Origin: an uncultured Eubacteriales bacterium
Lineage (GTDB): Bacteria > Bacillota > Clostridia > Oscillospirales > Acutalibacteraceae
DNA: 64,000 nucleotides
Direction of reading: 5' to 3'
Assembly: GCA_934647945.1 (NCBI GenBank)
Contig: CAKUFK010000003.1
Span: 186,001 to 250,000, forward strand
How positions within the stretch are numbered: position 1 is the first letter of the stretch; each line of letters starts with the position of its first letter. A program made the position numbers and the translations under genes. Below are positions 48,772-57,350 of the stretch, piece by piece. The notes beneath the pieces are model-generated. The model was given only the letters and a program-made list of their open reading frames with translations. It did not search any database and had not been told where the DNA came from.

Positions 48772-50817
48772 ATGGAAATCCATATGGACACCCCCGTCCA
48801 GTTCCTCAAGGGAGTGGGCGAGCGGCGGGCGGCGCAGTTTGCCCGTCTCGGCGTGACGACGGCCGGTACCCTGCTGCGGCATTATCCCCGGCAATACGAA
48901 GACTGGACCGCCATTGTCCCCATCGCCTCCGCACCGGTGGGCGAGCCTTGCTGCATCCGCGCCACCGCCATGGCGGCGCCACAGGAGCATCGGGTGCGCA
49001 GGGGCCTGTCCCTGTACCGGTTCACCGCCTCGGACGGAGTGAGCCTGCTCCATGTCACCCTGTTCAACAATAAATATGCAGCTGCCAAGATCAAGAAAGG
49101 GGAGGACTATCTCTTCTTCGGCACGGTGACCGGCGGGTTCCGGAGGGCGGAAATGGCATCGCCCCTCATCGAGCCGGCCGAGGGGGGAGCCCGGATCCGC
49201 CCGATCTACCCGCAGACCGAGGGCCTGACCTCCCGGGTGATCGAAACCGTGGTGGCCAATACCCTCCTGGCGCTGGGCAATGAGCTGGACGATGATCCCC
49301 TTCCCTTTTCCCTGCGGCAGGCGCATCAGCTCTGCACCCGCCGGTATGCGCTCGACAACATCCATTTTCCGGCCGATCATCGGGCGCTTTCGGTTGCGCG
49401 GCGCCGCCTGGTGTTCGAGGAGCTGCTCCTGCTCCAGCTTGGCCTTCTGCGGCTCAAGGGCCGTTCCCGGGGCAGGACCGGGGCCCGGATCGAGAGGGAT
49501 GCGTCGGCGGCTTTCTGGCCTCTGCTCCCTTTTTCCCCGACCGGAGCCCAGCGGCGCGCCGTGGCAGACTGTGTCCGGGATATGCAGAGCGGCGCGCCCA
49601 TGTCCCGCCTGGTTCAGGGGGACGTGGGCAGCGGCAAAACCGCCGTGGCCGCCGGCGTGGCGTTCACTGTGATCCAAAACGGGTTCCAAGCGGCCATGAT
49701 GGCGCCCACGGAAATTTTGGCGGAACAGCATGCCCGGTCCCTGACTTCCCTGCTGGAAAAAGGAGGAATCCGGGTCGGTCTTCTGACCGGATCCCTGGCC
49801 GCGGCCGAGAAACGGCAAGTGCTCGCCGACACGGCAGAGGGACGGATCCAGTTTCTGGTCGGCACACACGCGCTGCTGTCAGAAGGGGTGTCCTTCGCCC
49901 GCCTGGGGCTGGTCATCACCGACGAGCAGCACCGATTCGGAGTGGCGCAGCGGGCCGCCCTCGCCGCCAAAGGGGAAAACCCGCACCTTCTCGTCATGTC
50001 CGCGACCCCGATCCCCCGTACCCTGGCCCTGATCCTGTATGGGGACCTGGACGTTTCGGCCTTAGACGAGCTGCCCCCCGGCCGCCAGCCTGTGGCCACA
50101 TTCGCCGTGGGCGGTGACAAGCGGGAAAGAGCGTACGCCTATGTCCGCCGGCACCTCGATGAGGGCCGGCAGGCCTATGTCGTGTGTCCCCTGGTCGAGG
50201 ATGGGGAGACCGATCTCGCCTCGGCGTCGGCGTATTTTGAAAAGCTCATGGCGGGACCGCTGCGTTCCTACTCCCTTGGCCTGCTCCACGGCCGGCTGAA
50301 AGCAGCTGAGAAGGACGCCGTGATGCGGGATTTTGCGGCGGGCCGGATCCAGGTGCTCGTTGCCACCACCGTCATCGAAGTGGGGGTGGATGTCCCCAAT
50401 GCGGTGATCATGGTCATTGAAAACGCCGAGCGGTTCGGCCTCGCACAGCTCCATCAGCTCCGCGGCCGGGTGGGACGGGGCCGCCACGCGTCGTCCTGTA
50501 TCCTGATATCCGATGCGAAAAACGAGGAGGCTGTACGGCGCCTGCGGGTGATGTGCCAGACCAACGACGGGTTCCGCATCGCGGACGAGGATTTAAAGCT
50601 GCGGGGTCCCGGCGATTTCTTCGGCAGCCGTCAGCACGGCCTGCCGAACCTCAAAATCGCCGACCTAATGGGGGATATGCCTCTGTTTCAGGAGGCGAAA
50701 GAGGCGGCCGAGTGTTTGATCGGCGAAGATCCGGGGCTGGAATCGCCCGGCAGCCAGCCTCTCCGGACGGAAGTCGTCCGGCTGTTCGAGCAGGTGGGGG
50801 AGCAGGGGCTCAACTGA
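48772..50817 (+). CDS. recG: ATP-dependent DNA helicase RecG
   Basis: 681 residues. An N-terminal wedge domain with LKGVGERRAAQFARLGV and TLLRHYPRQYED is followed by the helicase: Walker A QGDVGSGKTAVA (about 281-292), DEQH box in ITDEQHRFGVAQR (about 383), SATPIPRT and the C-terminal QLHQLRGRVGRG. It remodels stalled replication forks and Holliday junctions. GAGGAGG precedes the ATG. Its closeness to yloU-yloV fits the Firmicute order, although an opposite-strand peptidase gene now separates them. Confidence 0.96.
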   Translation: MEIHMDTPVQFLKGVGERRAAQFARLGVTTAGTLLRHYPRQYEDWTAIVPIASAPVGEPCCIRATAMAAPQEHRVRRGLSLYRFTASDGVSLLHVTLFNNKYAAAKIKKGEDYLFFGTVTGGFRRAEMASPLIEPAEGGARIRPIYPQTEGLTSRVIETVVANTLLALGNELDDDPLPFSLRQAHQLCTRRYALDNIHFPADHRALSVARRRLVFEELLLLQLGLLRLKGRSRGRTGARIERDASAAFWPLLPFSPTGAQRRAVADCVRDMQSGAPMSRLVQGDVGSGKTAVAAGVAFTVIQNGFQAAMMAPTEILAEQHARSLTSLLEKGGIRVGLLTGSLAAAEKRQVLADTAEGRIQFLVGTHALLSEGVSFARLGLVITDEQHRFGVAQRAALAAKGENPHLLVMSATPIPRTLALILYGDLDVSALDELPPGRQPVATFAVGGDKRERAYAYVRRHLDEGRQAYVVCPLVEDGETDLASASAYFEKLMAGPLRSYSLGLLHGRLKAAEKDAVMRDFAAGRIQVLVATTVIEVGVDVPNAVIMVIENAERFGLAQLHQLRGRVGRGRHASSCILISDAKNEEAVRRLRVMCQTNDGFRIADEDLKLRGPGDFFGSRQHGLPNLKIADLMGDMPLFQEAKEAAECLIGEDPGLESPGSQPLRTEVVRLFEQVGEQGLN

Positions 50818-50844
50818 TTTTTCGTCCGAATAACCACCCTACCC

Positions 50845-50890
50845 TTTTCGAAAACCCGGCCCGGCAAATACTTGGCCGAGTTTTCGAAAA
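50845..50890. terminator. Inverted repeat/terminator after recG
   Basis: Seventeen-base arms (50845-50861 and 50874-50890) match with one mismatch; each contains TTTTCGAAAA. The right arm supplies TTTT after a GC stem. It lies 5 bases before the tRNA promoter. Confidence 0.6.
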
Positions 50891-50895
50891 ACCTG

Positions 50896-50924
50896 TTGAC
50901 AAACCGGCTCGTTTTGCTTATAAT
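50896..50924 (+). promoter_or_regulatory. Promoter of the tRNA unit
   Basis: Consensus TTGACA (50896-50901), 17-base spacer, TATAAT (50919-50924). Confidence 0.9.
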
Positions 50925-50981
50925 AGACGACGTTGCATCCTGCTGTTCCGCCGTTTGGCCGGCGCGGCAGATGTCAAAAGT

Positions 50982-51058
50982 GGCCCGGTAGTTCAGCTGG
51001 TTAGAACGCTAGCCTGTCACGCTAGAGGTCGACGGTTCGAGCCCGTTCCGGGTCGCCA
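50982..51058 (+). tRNA. tRNA-Asp (GTC)
   Basis: A 77-base cloverleaf: acceptor GGCCCGG with CCGGGTC (one G-T pair), D arm GTTC/GAAC, anticodon loop CTGTCAC giving GTC, T arm with GTTCGAGCC, discriminator G and an encoded CCA. Confidence 0.97.
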
Positions 51059-51061
51059 CTT

Positions 51062-51134
<73 letters not shown>

Positions 51135-51137
<3 letters not shown>

Positions 51138-51176
51138 AAACAAAAAGCACTTCATACGAAGTGCTTTTTGTTTTGG
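51135..51176. terminator. Terminator of the tRNA unit
   Basis: A perfect 19-bp stem around ATAC that begins at the CCA end of tRNA-Thr and carries AAAA/TTTT tracts within its arms. Confidence 0.85.
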
Positions 51177-51245
51177 AAGACGATGCAAGGTTGCCATATT
51201 AAGAGGAGTTTTTGAAGAAAATACTTAGAATTTGAGGTATCCATG

Positions 51246-51278
51246 ACCCCACACCCGTCTAAACGGCGGCTGTGGGGT
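51246..51278. repeat. Two-part hairpin downstream of the DUF2680-like gene
   Basis: ACCCCACA/TGTGGGGT (51246-51253/51271-51278) encloses CCGT-CTAA-ACGG. It may act as a terminator for the leftward gene ending at 51287, though a T-run is lacking. Confidence 0.4.
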
Positions 51279-51286
51279 TTGGTTAC

Positions 51287-51733
51287 TTACGAATGGCTGT
51301 CGGGATTCTCATGGATATGTCTCGGCCGTCCCATGGGGAACGGGCAGAGTCCCGAGTCCCGCAGCTGCTGCATGTGCTCACGCATCTGTCCGGTCCGTTC
51401 GGCCACCTTGTCTGCCTCTAGGATGCCGTCATCTGCAAGCCCTTGCAGAAGCTGGATGTCTGCGTTCATCCGGGCTTCAGCGAGCTTGTAAAGCTCCTGT
51501 TTCTGTTCGTCGGAGAGGGCGTTCCATTTTTCCTGAATGGCTTCCCTAAATTCCCGCATCCTGGCCAGCCGGGCTCCCGGTTCTTCTTCCGAAGAGGCGG
51601 GAGCCCCCTGCGAAACAGGCGGCTCAGGGATGTTTTTTTCGGCTGCGACCCCAAAACCGGAGAAGAGCACGGCCGTGAGCATCAGAGAGCCGGCCAAACC
51701 TGCCATTTTGATTTTCAGGCTGTTTTTTCCCAT
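51287..51733 (-). CDS. Secreted DUF2680/YckD-like helical protein
   Basis: 148 residues from the ATG at 51733, with GAAGGA upstream; the frame is open further but without a ribosome site. The signal peptide (LKIKMAGLAGSLMLTAVLFS) probably ends near VAAE. The mature part is acidic and helical: LSDEQKQELYKLAEARMNAD, then LADDGILEADKVAE and MREHMQQL. This pattern of LTxEQKxEL and GxLTxxQADxI repeats is that of DUF2680/YckD. Function unknown. Confidence 0.65.
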   Translation of the reverse strand: MGKNSLKIKMAGLAGSLMLTAVLFSGFGVAAEKNIPEPPVSQGAPASSEEEPGARLARMREFREAIQEKWNALSDEQKQELYKLAEARMNADIQLLQGLADDGILEADKVAERTGQMREHMQQLRDSGLCPFPMGRPRHIHENPDSHS

Positions 51734-51884
51734 ATCCGCATCCTTCTTTCTATCTGATTTCATGAAAAACGCGCGGGCTGTCATCACCTCCTTCTCACAT
51801 AGTATCTCCGGATGTCCAGGCGTTTTTCTGCCAGCCATTTTTTCATACAAGTTGCCCGTCATGGCTGCATTTCAAGGGAATCTA

Positions 51885-51913
51885 TTGAAAATTTGTCAAA
51901 AACACGCTAAAAT
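51885..51913 (+). promoter_or_regulatory. Promoter for the Cys-rich gene
   Basis: -35 TTGAAA (51885-51890), 17-base spacer, -10 TAAAAT (51908-51913). Confidence 0.7.
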
Positions 51914-51936
51914 GAAAGAAAAAAGGAGGGATTACA

Positions 51937-52134
51937 ATGCCCTGTGACAATCGGCGGCCTTGCCCGTGTACCTATCCGGGATGTCCTCGCCATGGACACT
52001 GCTGCGCCTGTGTGGCCCATCATCGGGACAAGGAAGGCGGGATTCCCGGCTGCTTTTTCACCAAAGAGGGGGAGGCGCTCTGGCAGCGGGATTTCGAGAC
52101 CTTTGCGAAAGACCGCGGTGTCAAACGGCCGTGA
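51937..52134 (+). CDS. Cysteine-rich small protein, DUF6485-like
   Basis: 65 residues; AAAGGAGGG precedes the ATG. The N-terminal half is packed with Cys and His: MPCDNRRPCPCTYPGC, then RHGHCCACVAHH, and later GCFFTKEGE. The spacing suggests metal binding. It matches the short CxCTYxxCxRHGxCCxCV pattern of a family of unknown function seen in anaerobic Firmicutes. Stand-alone gene with its own promoter. Confidence 0.72.
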   Translation: MPCDNRRPCPCTYPGCPRHGHCCACVAHHRDKEGGIPGCFFTKEGEALWQRDFETFAKDRGVKRP

Positions 52135-52305
52135 CCAGGGCCCTGACACCCATTGAAATGTCTCAGAGCCTGTGATCGTACAGAGGGTGAAAAAACACTT
52201 GGACAGCGTTTTGGGCGGGGCATTGCGATCGCTGGCGTCTCTGCTTCAAGGCTCTGTCTTGTTTGGATTATGATCGGCAACACGATGGGATAAACGGTTC
52301 ATTCA

Positions 52306-52452
52306 TTGAAGGCTCTCCTTCTGTTGGCTTGTGCGGTGGCCAGTCAGAATGGGAGGTCGGTCAACAAGGAGATCGAATTCCGGATGCGCGAGGTTATCAG
52401 GGCGTATGAAACGGAACATGGCCCCATCCGGCTGGAGAAAGACGCACGATAA
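52306..52452 (+). pseudogene. Fragment resembling an Arc-type ribbon-helix-helix protein
   Basis: A 48-residue frame begins after a stop codon with no ribosome site; a TTG at 52306 is the nearest possible start. Its C-terminal part ASQNGRSVNKEIEFRMREVI and AYETEHGPIRLEKDAR has the NGRSxNxEI pattern of Arc/MetJ-type helices, but the N-terminal strand of such proteins is not recognisable. A terminator follows directly (52471-52506). It reads as a decayed gene; no other gene is seen in 52135-52305. Confidence 0.35.
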
Positions 52453-52470
52453 CGACGAAATGGTTACAGA

Positions 52471-52506
52471 CCCGGGACTGGATATCCGTTCCCGGGCTTT
52501 TCTTTT
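52471..52506 (+). terminator. Rightward terminator
   Basis: CCCGGGA/TCCCGGG stem (52471-52477/52490-52496) with an inner GGATATCC, then CTTTTCTTTT. Confidence 0.65.
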
Positions 52507-52520
52507 GCTATAGCGGGCAA

Positions 52521-52560
52521 CGAAAAAAACACCCTGGCTCCCGCCAGGGTGTTTTTTTCG
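52521..52560. terminator. Bidirectional terminator after the alcohol dehydrogenase
   Basis: Perfect 17-bp stem with seven A and seven T at its base around CTCCCG. Confidence 0.85.
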
Positions 52561-52570
52561 CGCATTTGCC

Positions 52571-53734
52571 TTACAGCGCCAATTCATAAATGGCATGGAC
52601 GTCCCGGGTATGGAGCTTTTGGAACTGTCCCTGAGGGCCTTTGGCGCAGCATTTCTCCGCCATCTCCAAAAGGCGGCTGTCGTCGATGCCGGCCTCCCCG
52701 AGCCGGACCGGCATCCCGATGGACCGCAGGTAGGCTTCCAGACGGCGGATCCCCTGCAGCACGATCTGTTCGGGCTCCGCAAAAGCCAGGTCCACGCCGA
52801 ACACCCGGACCGCAAACTGCACGAATCGGGACATATCCGCGCGATAAACGTATTTCATCCATGCCGGGAAGACGATGGCCAGACCCGCGCCATGGGCGAT
52901 GTCGTAGAGCGCGCTGAGCTCATGTTCGATCTGGTGGGAAGCCCAGTCCCCGATCCGGCCGGTGTCCAGCAGGTTGTTGTGGGCGACGGTACCCGCCCAC
53001 ATCAGCTCCGCCCGGATATGATAATCGTCGGGGCGTTCGAGAGCCAAAGGGGTGTAGTTGATAACCGTGCGCATGGTGGCCTCCAGCAGCCGGTCGGTGA
53101 GATCCACGTGATCTACCCGGGTGAAATACCGCTCCATGAGGTGGGCGAGGATGTCGGTAGCGCCGCAGGCTGTCTGATAGGGAGGCAGGGTGCAGGTAAA
53201 AGCCGGGTTGAGGATGGCGAAACGGGGAATGAGTGCCTCTCCGGCACAGGAGCGTTTGAGCAGGCCCTCCTCTTTGGTGATGACGCAGCTGTCGCTCGAT
53301 TCACTGCCCGCCGCCGGGATGGTGAGCACCACGCCGACCGGCAGCGCTTTTTCCACCGGAACGAGCCGTTCGAAAAAGTCCCACACGTCCCCGTCGGCAC
53401 ACGCGCCGAGCGCGACTGTTTTGGCGGTGTCGATGACGCTGCCGCCTCCGACCGCCAGAACGGCGTCGAGCCGGTTTTCACGGCAGAGACGGATCCCTTC
53501 CCGCACCAGGCCGAGGCGAGGATTGGGTTGGACGCCGGCGAGTTCGGTCACCTCGACGCCGGCGTCCGCCAGACGGGCCAAGACCGTATCATACAGGCCG
53601 CTGCGTTTGATGGAGCCGCCGCCATATACCAGCAGCACCCGCCGGCCAAGCGCGGCCATCCGTTTCCCGACCTGTTCCTCCATCCCCTTTCCGAAAAGGA
53701 TGCGGGCCGGATTATAAAATTCAAAGTTGAGCAT
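52571..53734 (-). CDS. Iron-containing alcohol dehydrogenase, butanol dehydrogenase type
   Basis: 387 residues. NARILFGKG-like start (YNPARILFGKGMEEQVG), VLLVYGGGSIKRSGLYD, AVGGGSVIDTAK (nucleotide-binding GGGS) and the metal site: Asp and His in GATDILAHLMERYF, then IEHELSALYDIAHGAGLAIVFP (key histidines). It matches the BdhA/YugJ/YqhD group, which reduces aldehydes such as butyraldehyde using NAD(P)H. GGGGGATTTGTC precedes the ATG. It is the last gene of a leftward operon behind hlyIII and the calcium ATPase. Confidence 0.92.
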   Translation of the reverse strand: MLNFEFYNPARILFGKGMEEQVGKRMAALGRRVLLVYGGGSIKRSGLYDTVLARLADAGVEVTELAGVQPNPRLGLVREGIRLCRENRLDAVLAVGGGSVIDTAKTVALGACADGDVWDFFERLVPVEKALPVGVVLTIPAAGSESSDSCVITKEEGLLKRSCAGEALIPRFAILNPAFTCTLPPYQTACGATDILAHLMERYFTRVDHVDLTDRLLEATMRTVINYTPLALERPDDYHIRAELMWAGTVAHNNLLDTGRIGDWASHQIEHELSALYDIAHGAGLAIVFPAWMKYVYRADMSRFVQFAVRVFGVDLAFAEPEQIVLQGIRRLEAYLRSIGMPVRLGEAGIDDSRLLEMAEKCCAKGPQGQFQKLHTRDVHAIYELAL

Positions 53735-53751
53735 GACAAATCCCCCTTATG

Positions 53752-54405
53752 TTATCCAATGACATAGAACAGGATACAGAAATAATGGAGAACGGCCCCG
53801 GCCAATACGAAGAAATGCCAGAACGCGTGCATGAACCGGACGCCTTTTTTGCGGTAAAACAGGACACCGGCGGTGTAGAACACACCGCCGAGGATGAGCA
53901 GGATCACGCCGGGCAGGGCCATCCGCCGCACCAGGGGCACAATGGCGGCGATGACGCACCAGCCGCTCGCGATATAGCCAACCATCGAGATTTTTTTGAA
54001 CCGCTCCACACTGATGGAGTTCAGGACAATCCCGACGACAGCCACGCCCCAGACCACGCCGAACACCGTCCAGCCCACCCAGCCCCGGAGAGTGACCAGG
54101 GTAAAAGGGGTATAGGTCCCGGCGATAAGGAAGAAAATAGAGGTATGGTCAAAGACGCGGAATACCTTTTTCGCCGTGGGATTGGTCAGGGCGTGATAGA
54201 GGCAGGACATCAGGAAAAGGAAGATCATGCTCGCGCCATAGATGGCTGAGCTGACTACCTGCCAGACGTCGTTGGACTGCACGAGCAGGACGACCATACC
54301 GGCGATGGCCATGCCGGCGCCGACGCCATGAGTGATGGAGTTGGTGATCTCTTCTCCGAGAGTATAGAAAGGCGTTTTTTTCTCAGGGCCGGTATTGGAT
54401 GGCAT
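53752..54405 (-). CDS. Hemolysin III (PAQR/YqfA) family membrane protein
   Basis: 217 residues with seven membrane helices. EEITNSITHGVGA, MSCLYHALTNP, FRVFDHTSIFFLIAGTYTP and the C-terminal MHAFWHFFVLAGAVLHY give the conserved His and Asp residues that bind zinc in the PAQR superfamily. Bacterial members may influence membrane fluidity; haemolytic activity is only a historical label. It starts 22 bases after the ATPase gene and ends 17 bases before the dehydrogenase gene. Confidence 0.92.
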   Translation of the reverse strand: MPSNTGPEKKTPFYTLGEEITNSITHGVGAGMAIAGMVVLLVQSNDVWQVVSSAIYGASMIFLFLMSCLYHALTNPTAKKVFRVFDHTSIFFLIAGTYTPFTLVTLRGWVGWTVFGVVWGVAVVGIVLNSISVERFKKISMVGYIASGWCVIAAIVPLVRRMALPGVILLILGGVFYTAGVLFYRKKGVRFMHAFWHFFVLAGAVLHYFCILFYVIG

Positions 54406-54427
54406 GGCGTTCTCCTTTCAAGAGGGG

Positions 54428-57118
54428 TTATGCGTCGGTTTTGCGGAAGCGGCGGACCAGGGCCCCAATGCCCTTGGCGATCTCCACAACCGCCAGCGGT
54501 ACCAGGGCGAGCCCGGCGACGATACCCCAGGCGGTGGCGCTCAGGGTTGTCACCTCAAAGACGTTTTGCAGTACGGGTATGAACAGCACGACGAGCATCA
54601 GGAAAAGGGAGGCGAAAAATGCCCCGACCATATAGAGGTTGGTGTGAAAACCCACCCGGAAAAGGGAGTGGGAGGAGCGGACGTTGAAGGCGTGGACGAG
54701 CTGGGAGATGGCCAGCACGGCAAAGGCCATGGTCTCACCGAGGACGATGTTGTCGTCGGTGGGGGCGGCGAAGAGGCAGCCGAAGAAACCATCCCCGGCC
54801 GGATGCAGGAACCGGGAACCGATCGCGTAGGCGACCAGGGAGAGCAGCCCGATGAGCATACCCTGCAGCCCTGCCCGGATTCCCATACCGTGAGCGAAGA
54901 GGCTTTCGGTCTTGGCACGGGGACGCCGCCGCATGACGTCTTTTTCCACCGGCTCCATGCCGAGCGCCAGGGCAGGCAGGCTGTCGGTGACCAGATTGAT
55001 CCAGAGCAGCTGGACCGGCATGAGCGGCGTTTCCCTCCACAGCAGTATGGCCAGGAATACCGTGAGGATCTCGCCCAGGTTGCAGGAGAGGAGGAACTGG
55101 ACGGATTTGCGGATATTGTCGTAAATCCCCCGCCCTTCTTTGACGGCGGTGACGATGGTGGCGAAGTTGTCGTCGGTCAGGGTCATGTCCGCCGCGCCCT
55201 TGGCTACGTCGGTGCCGGTGATCCCCATGGCGCAGCCGATATCCGCCGCTTTCAGGGCAGGGGCGTCGTTGACGCCGTCTCCGGTCATGGAGACGATTTC
55301 GCCCGCCTGCTGCCAGGCCTTGACAATCCGGATTTTATCTGCCGGTGTCACCCGGGCATAGACCCGGTAACGCCGGATGTTTTCATACAGCTCCTCGTCG
55401 CTCATGGCGGCGAGCTGAGCGCCGGTGACGGCTTCGCCGTCGTCGTGGAGGATTCCGAGCTGGCGGGCGATGGCCGAGGCGGTGACCACATGATCGCCGG
55501 TAATCATGACCGTGCGGATACCCGCGGCGTCGCATTCGCGGATGGCGTCCACGGCCTCGGGGCGGGGCGGGTCGATCATCCCGACGAGGCCGGCGAAGGT
55601 CAGGCCCTGCTCGAGATCCTCCGGCCGGCAGTCCATCGGCACTTCGTCGATGGTCTTATAGGCGACGGCGAGTACCCGCAGCGCCTGCCGGCCCATCTCC
55701 TCGTTCGCGGCGGCGGCCGCCTCGACGGGTCCGGAAATACACCGTTCAAAGAGCACATCGGGCGCGCCCTTGACGATGACGATGTTCTGCCCCTCGATCA
55801 GATGGATGACGGTCATCAGCTTGCGGTCGGAATCGAAGGGGATTTCCCCGAGCCGGGGATGCTCCGCCGTAAGCTCGGCCTTATCGAGTCCCTGGTGCAG
55901 GGCACAGGCGACGATGGCGGTCTCGGTGGGATCGCCGATATGCACCTCTTTGCCGTCCTTTACTTGGACAGTGCCGTCGGTGCAGAGGGTGGCCAGCCGG
56001 ACAAGAGCCAGCGCGCCCTCGGACAGAGGGCTGCCCAGATCGTCGATCATGTGCCCGCCGCAGAACAAGCGGGTCAGGGTCATGCGGTTCTGGGTCAGGG
56101 TGCCGGTCTTGTCCGAACAGATGACCGACGCGCTGCCGAGTGTTTCCACGGCGGGCAGGCGGCGGATAATGGCGTTTTTGGCCACCATCCGCTGTACCCC
56201 GATCGCCAGCACGATGGTGACGATGGCGGGAAGCCCTTCCGGGATGGCTGCGACGGCCAGGGAAACCGAGGTCATGATCATATCGATGACCGGGAGGCGG
56301 TCGATCAGGCCGACGACGAGGATGACGGCACAGATGGCCAGCGCCAGAAAGCCCAAAGTTTTGCCCAGATGGGCGAGGCGGTTCTGCAGTGGCGTGACGG
56401 TTTCCTCTTCCTCTTCCAGCATGGAGGCGATTTTCCCCATCTCGGTGTGCATGCCGGTCTCCACCACGAGGGCCCGGGCGCGGCCGTAGGAGACCGCGCA
56501 GCCGGAATAGGCCATGTTCAGACGGTCACCGAGAGGCGCAATGTCCGGAATCTCGACAGCGGCATCCTTTTCCACCGGGACGGATTCCCCTGTCAGGGCG
56601 GATTCGTCACATTTGAAGCTGGCGCTGGACAGCAGCCGGCAGTCGGCCGGAACCAGATCCCCCGCCTCGATGTCGACGATATCCCCGGGCACAAGGTCGG
56701 TGGAGGGGATGCTCCGCATCTCGCCGTCCCGCAGTACCTTTGCCGAAGGGGAGGACATGTTTTTGAGTGCCTCGAGCGCCGCCTCCGCTTTGCTTTCCTG
56801 AATGACGCCGAGCAGGCCGTTGACGATGACGATGAGGACGATGACGATCGGTTCGATCCAGTCGGCCTCGGCTCCCTGGATGAAATTGTAAATACTGAGC
56901 CCCAATGAGATCAGGGCCGCGATGAGAAGGATGATGATCATGACATCCTTCATCTGATCCAAAAAACGCTGTAAAAAGGACCGGGGCTTTTTTTCATTTA
57001 ACCGGTTGGAGCCATGCTCCTGCAGCCGAACGGCTGCCTCGCTGTCCGACAGCCCCTGCGCCAAATCAGTGTTCAGTTCCCGGACCACATCGTCCAGCTT
57101 GTCGCTGTACCAGATCAC
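54428..57118 (-). CDS. Calcium-type cation-transporting P-type ATPase
   Basis: 896 residues from a GTG at 57118, with AGGAGGG upstream; the frame is open much further without a ribosome site. TGESVPVEKD is the actuator-domain motif, AVAAIPEGLPAIVTIV the ion-binding helix 4 (PEGL), and the phosphorylated Asp is in CSDKTGTLTQNRM (about 336). MTGDGVNDAPALK is the hinge motif. Ten membrane helices and the N-terminal cation ATPase domain fit SERCA/PacL/YloB-type pumps. Calcium is the likely ion, which it would expel using ATP. Confidence 0.93.
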   Translation of the reverse strand: MIWYSDKLDDVVRELNTDLAQGLSDSEAAVRLQEHGSNRLNEKKPRSFLQRFLDQMKDVMIIILLIAALISLGLSIYNFIQGAEADWIEPIVIVLIVIVNGLLGVIQESKAEAALEALKNMSSPSAKVLRDGEMRSIPSTDLVPGDIVDIEAGDLVPADCRLLSSASFKCDESALTGESVPVEKDAAVEIPDIAPLGDRLNMAYSGCAVSYGRARALVVETGMHTEMGKIASMLEEEEETVTPLQNRLAHLGKTLGFLALAICAVILVVGLIDRLPVIDMIMTSVSLAVAAIPEGLPAIVTIVLAIGVQRMVAKNAIIRRLPAVETLGSASVICSDKTGTLTQNRMTLTRLFCGGHMIDDLGSPLSEGALALVRLATLCTDGTVQVKDGKEVHIGDPTETAIVACALHQGLDKAELTAEHPRLGEIPFDSDRKLMTVIHLIEGQNIVIVKGAPDVLFERCISGPVEAAAAANEEMGRQALRVLAVAYKTIDEVPMDCRPEDLEQGLTFAGLVGMIDPPRPEAVDAIRECDAAGIRTVMITGDHVVTASAIARQLGILHDDGEAVTGAQLAAMSDEELYENIRRYRVYARVTPADKIRIVKAWQQAGEIVSMTGDGVNDAPALKAADIGCAMGITGTDVAKGAADMTLTDDNFATIVTAVKEGRGIYDNIRKSVQFLLSCNLGEILTVFLAILLWRETPLMPVQLLWINLVTDSLPALALGMEPVEKDVMRRRPRAKTESLFAHGMGIRAGLQGMLIGLLSLVAYAIGSRFLHPAGDGFFGCLFAAPTDDNIVLGETMAFAVLAISQLVHAFNVRSSHSLFRVGFHTNLYMVGAFFASLFLMLVVLFIPVLQNVFEVTTLSATAWGIVAGLALVPLAVVEIAKGIGALVRRFRKTDA

Positions 57119-57158
57119 GGAGGACCCTCCTTTGTTTTGATAAACCTTTTTAAACAGT

Positions 57159-57186
57159 ATTATACTGCAAAAAGGGAAAAATGCAA
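57159..57186 (-). promoter_or_regulatory. Promoter of the ATPase-hlyIII-dehydrogenase operon
   Basis: Leftward TTGCAT (57186-57181), 16-base spacer, -10 TATAAT (57164-57159). Confidence 0.7.
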
Positions 57187-57246
57187 AGATTTTCCTCGCA
57201 TGATGAATGAAGGATGTTTGTGAATAGGGAGATCGTATAAAAAAAC

Positions 57247-57275
57247 TTGTGATCCCGTGCGGACTGTGGGATAAT
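57247..57275 (+). promoter_or_regulatory. Promoter of the HD-domain gene
   Basis: -35 TTGTGA (57247-57252), 17-base spacer, -10 GATAAT (57270-57275). Confidence 0.6.
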
Positions 57276-57350
57276 ACATCTATATAGGCAGAGGCGGCGG
57301 GAGTCCCCTTGACGCTTCGTTTCCGAAAAAAACGCCGGGGAGGGATAAAG

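Noticed and set aside
54395..56908. An 837-codon open frame opposite the calcium ATPase gene
   Set aside because: The P-type ATPase motifs on the other strand are decisive; this frame has no family features.
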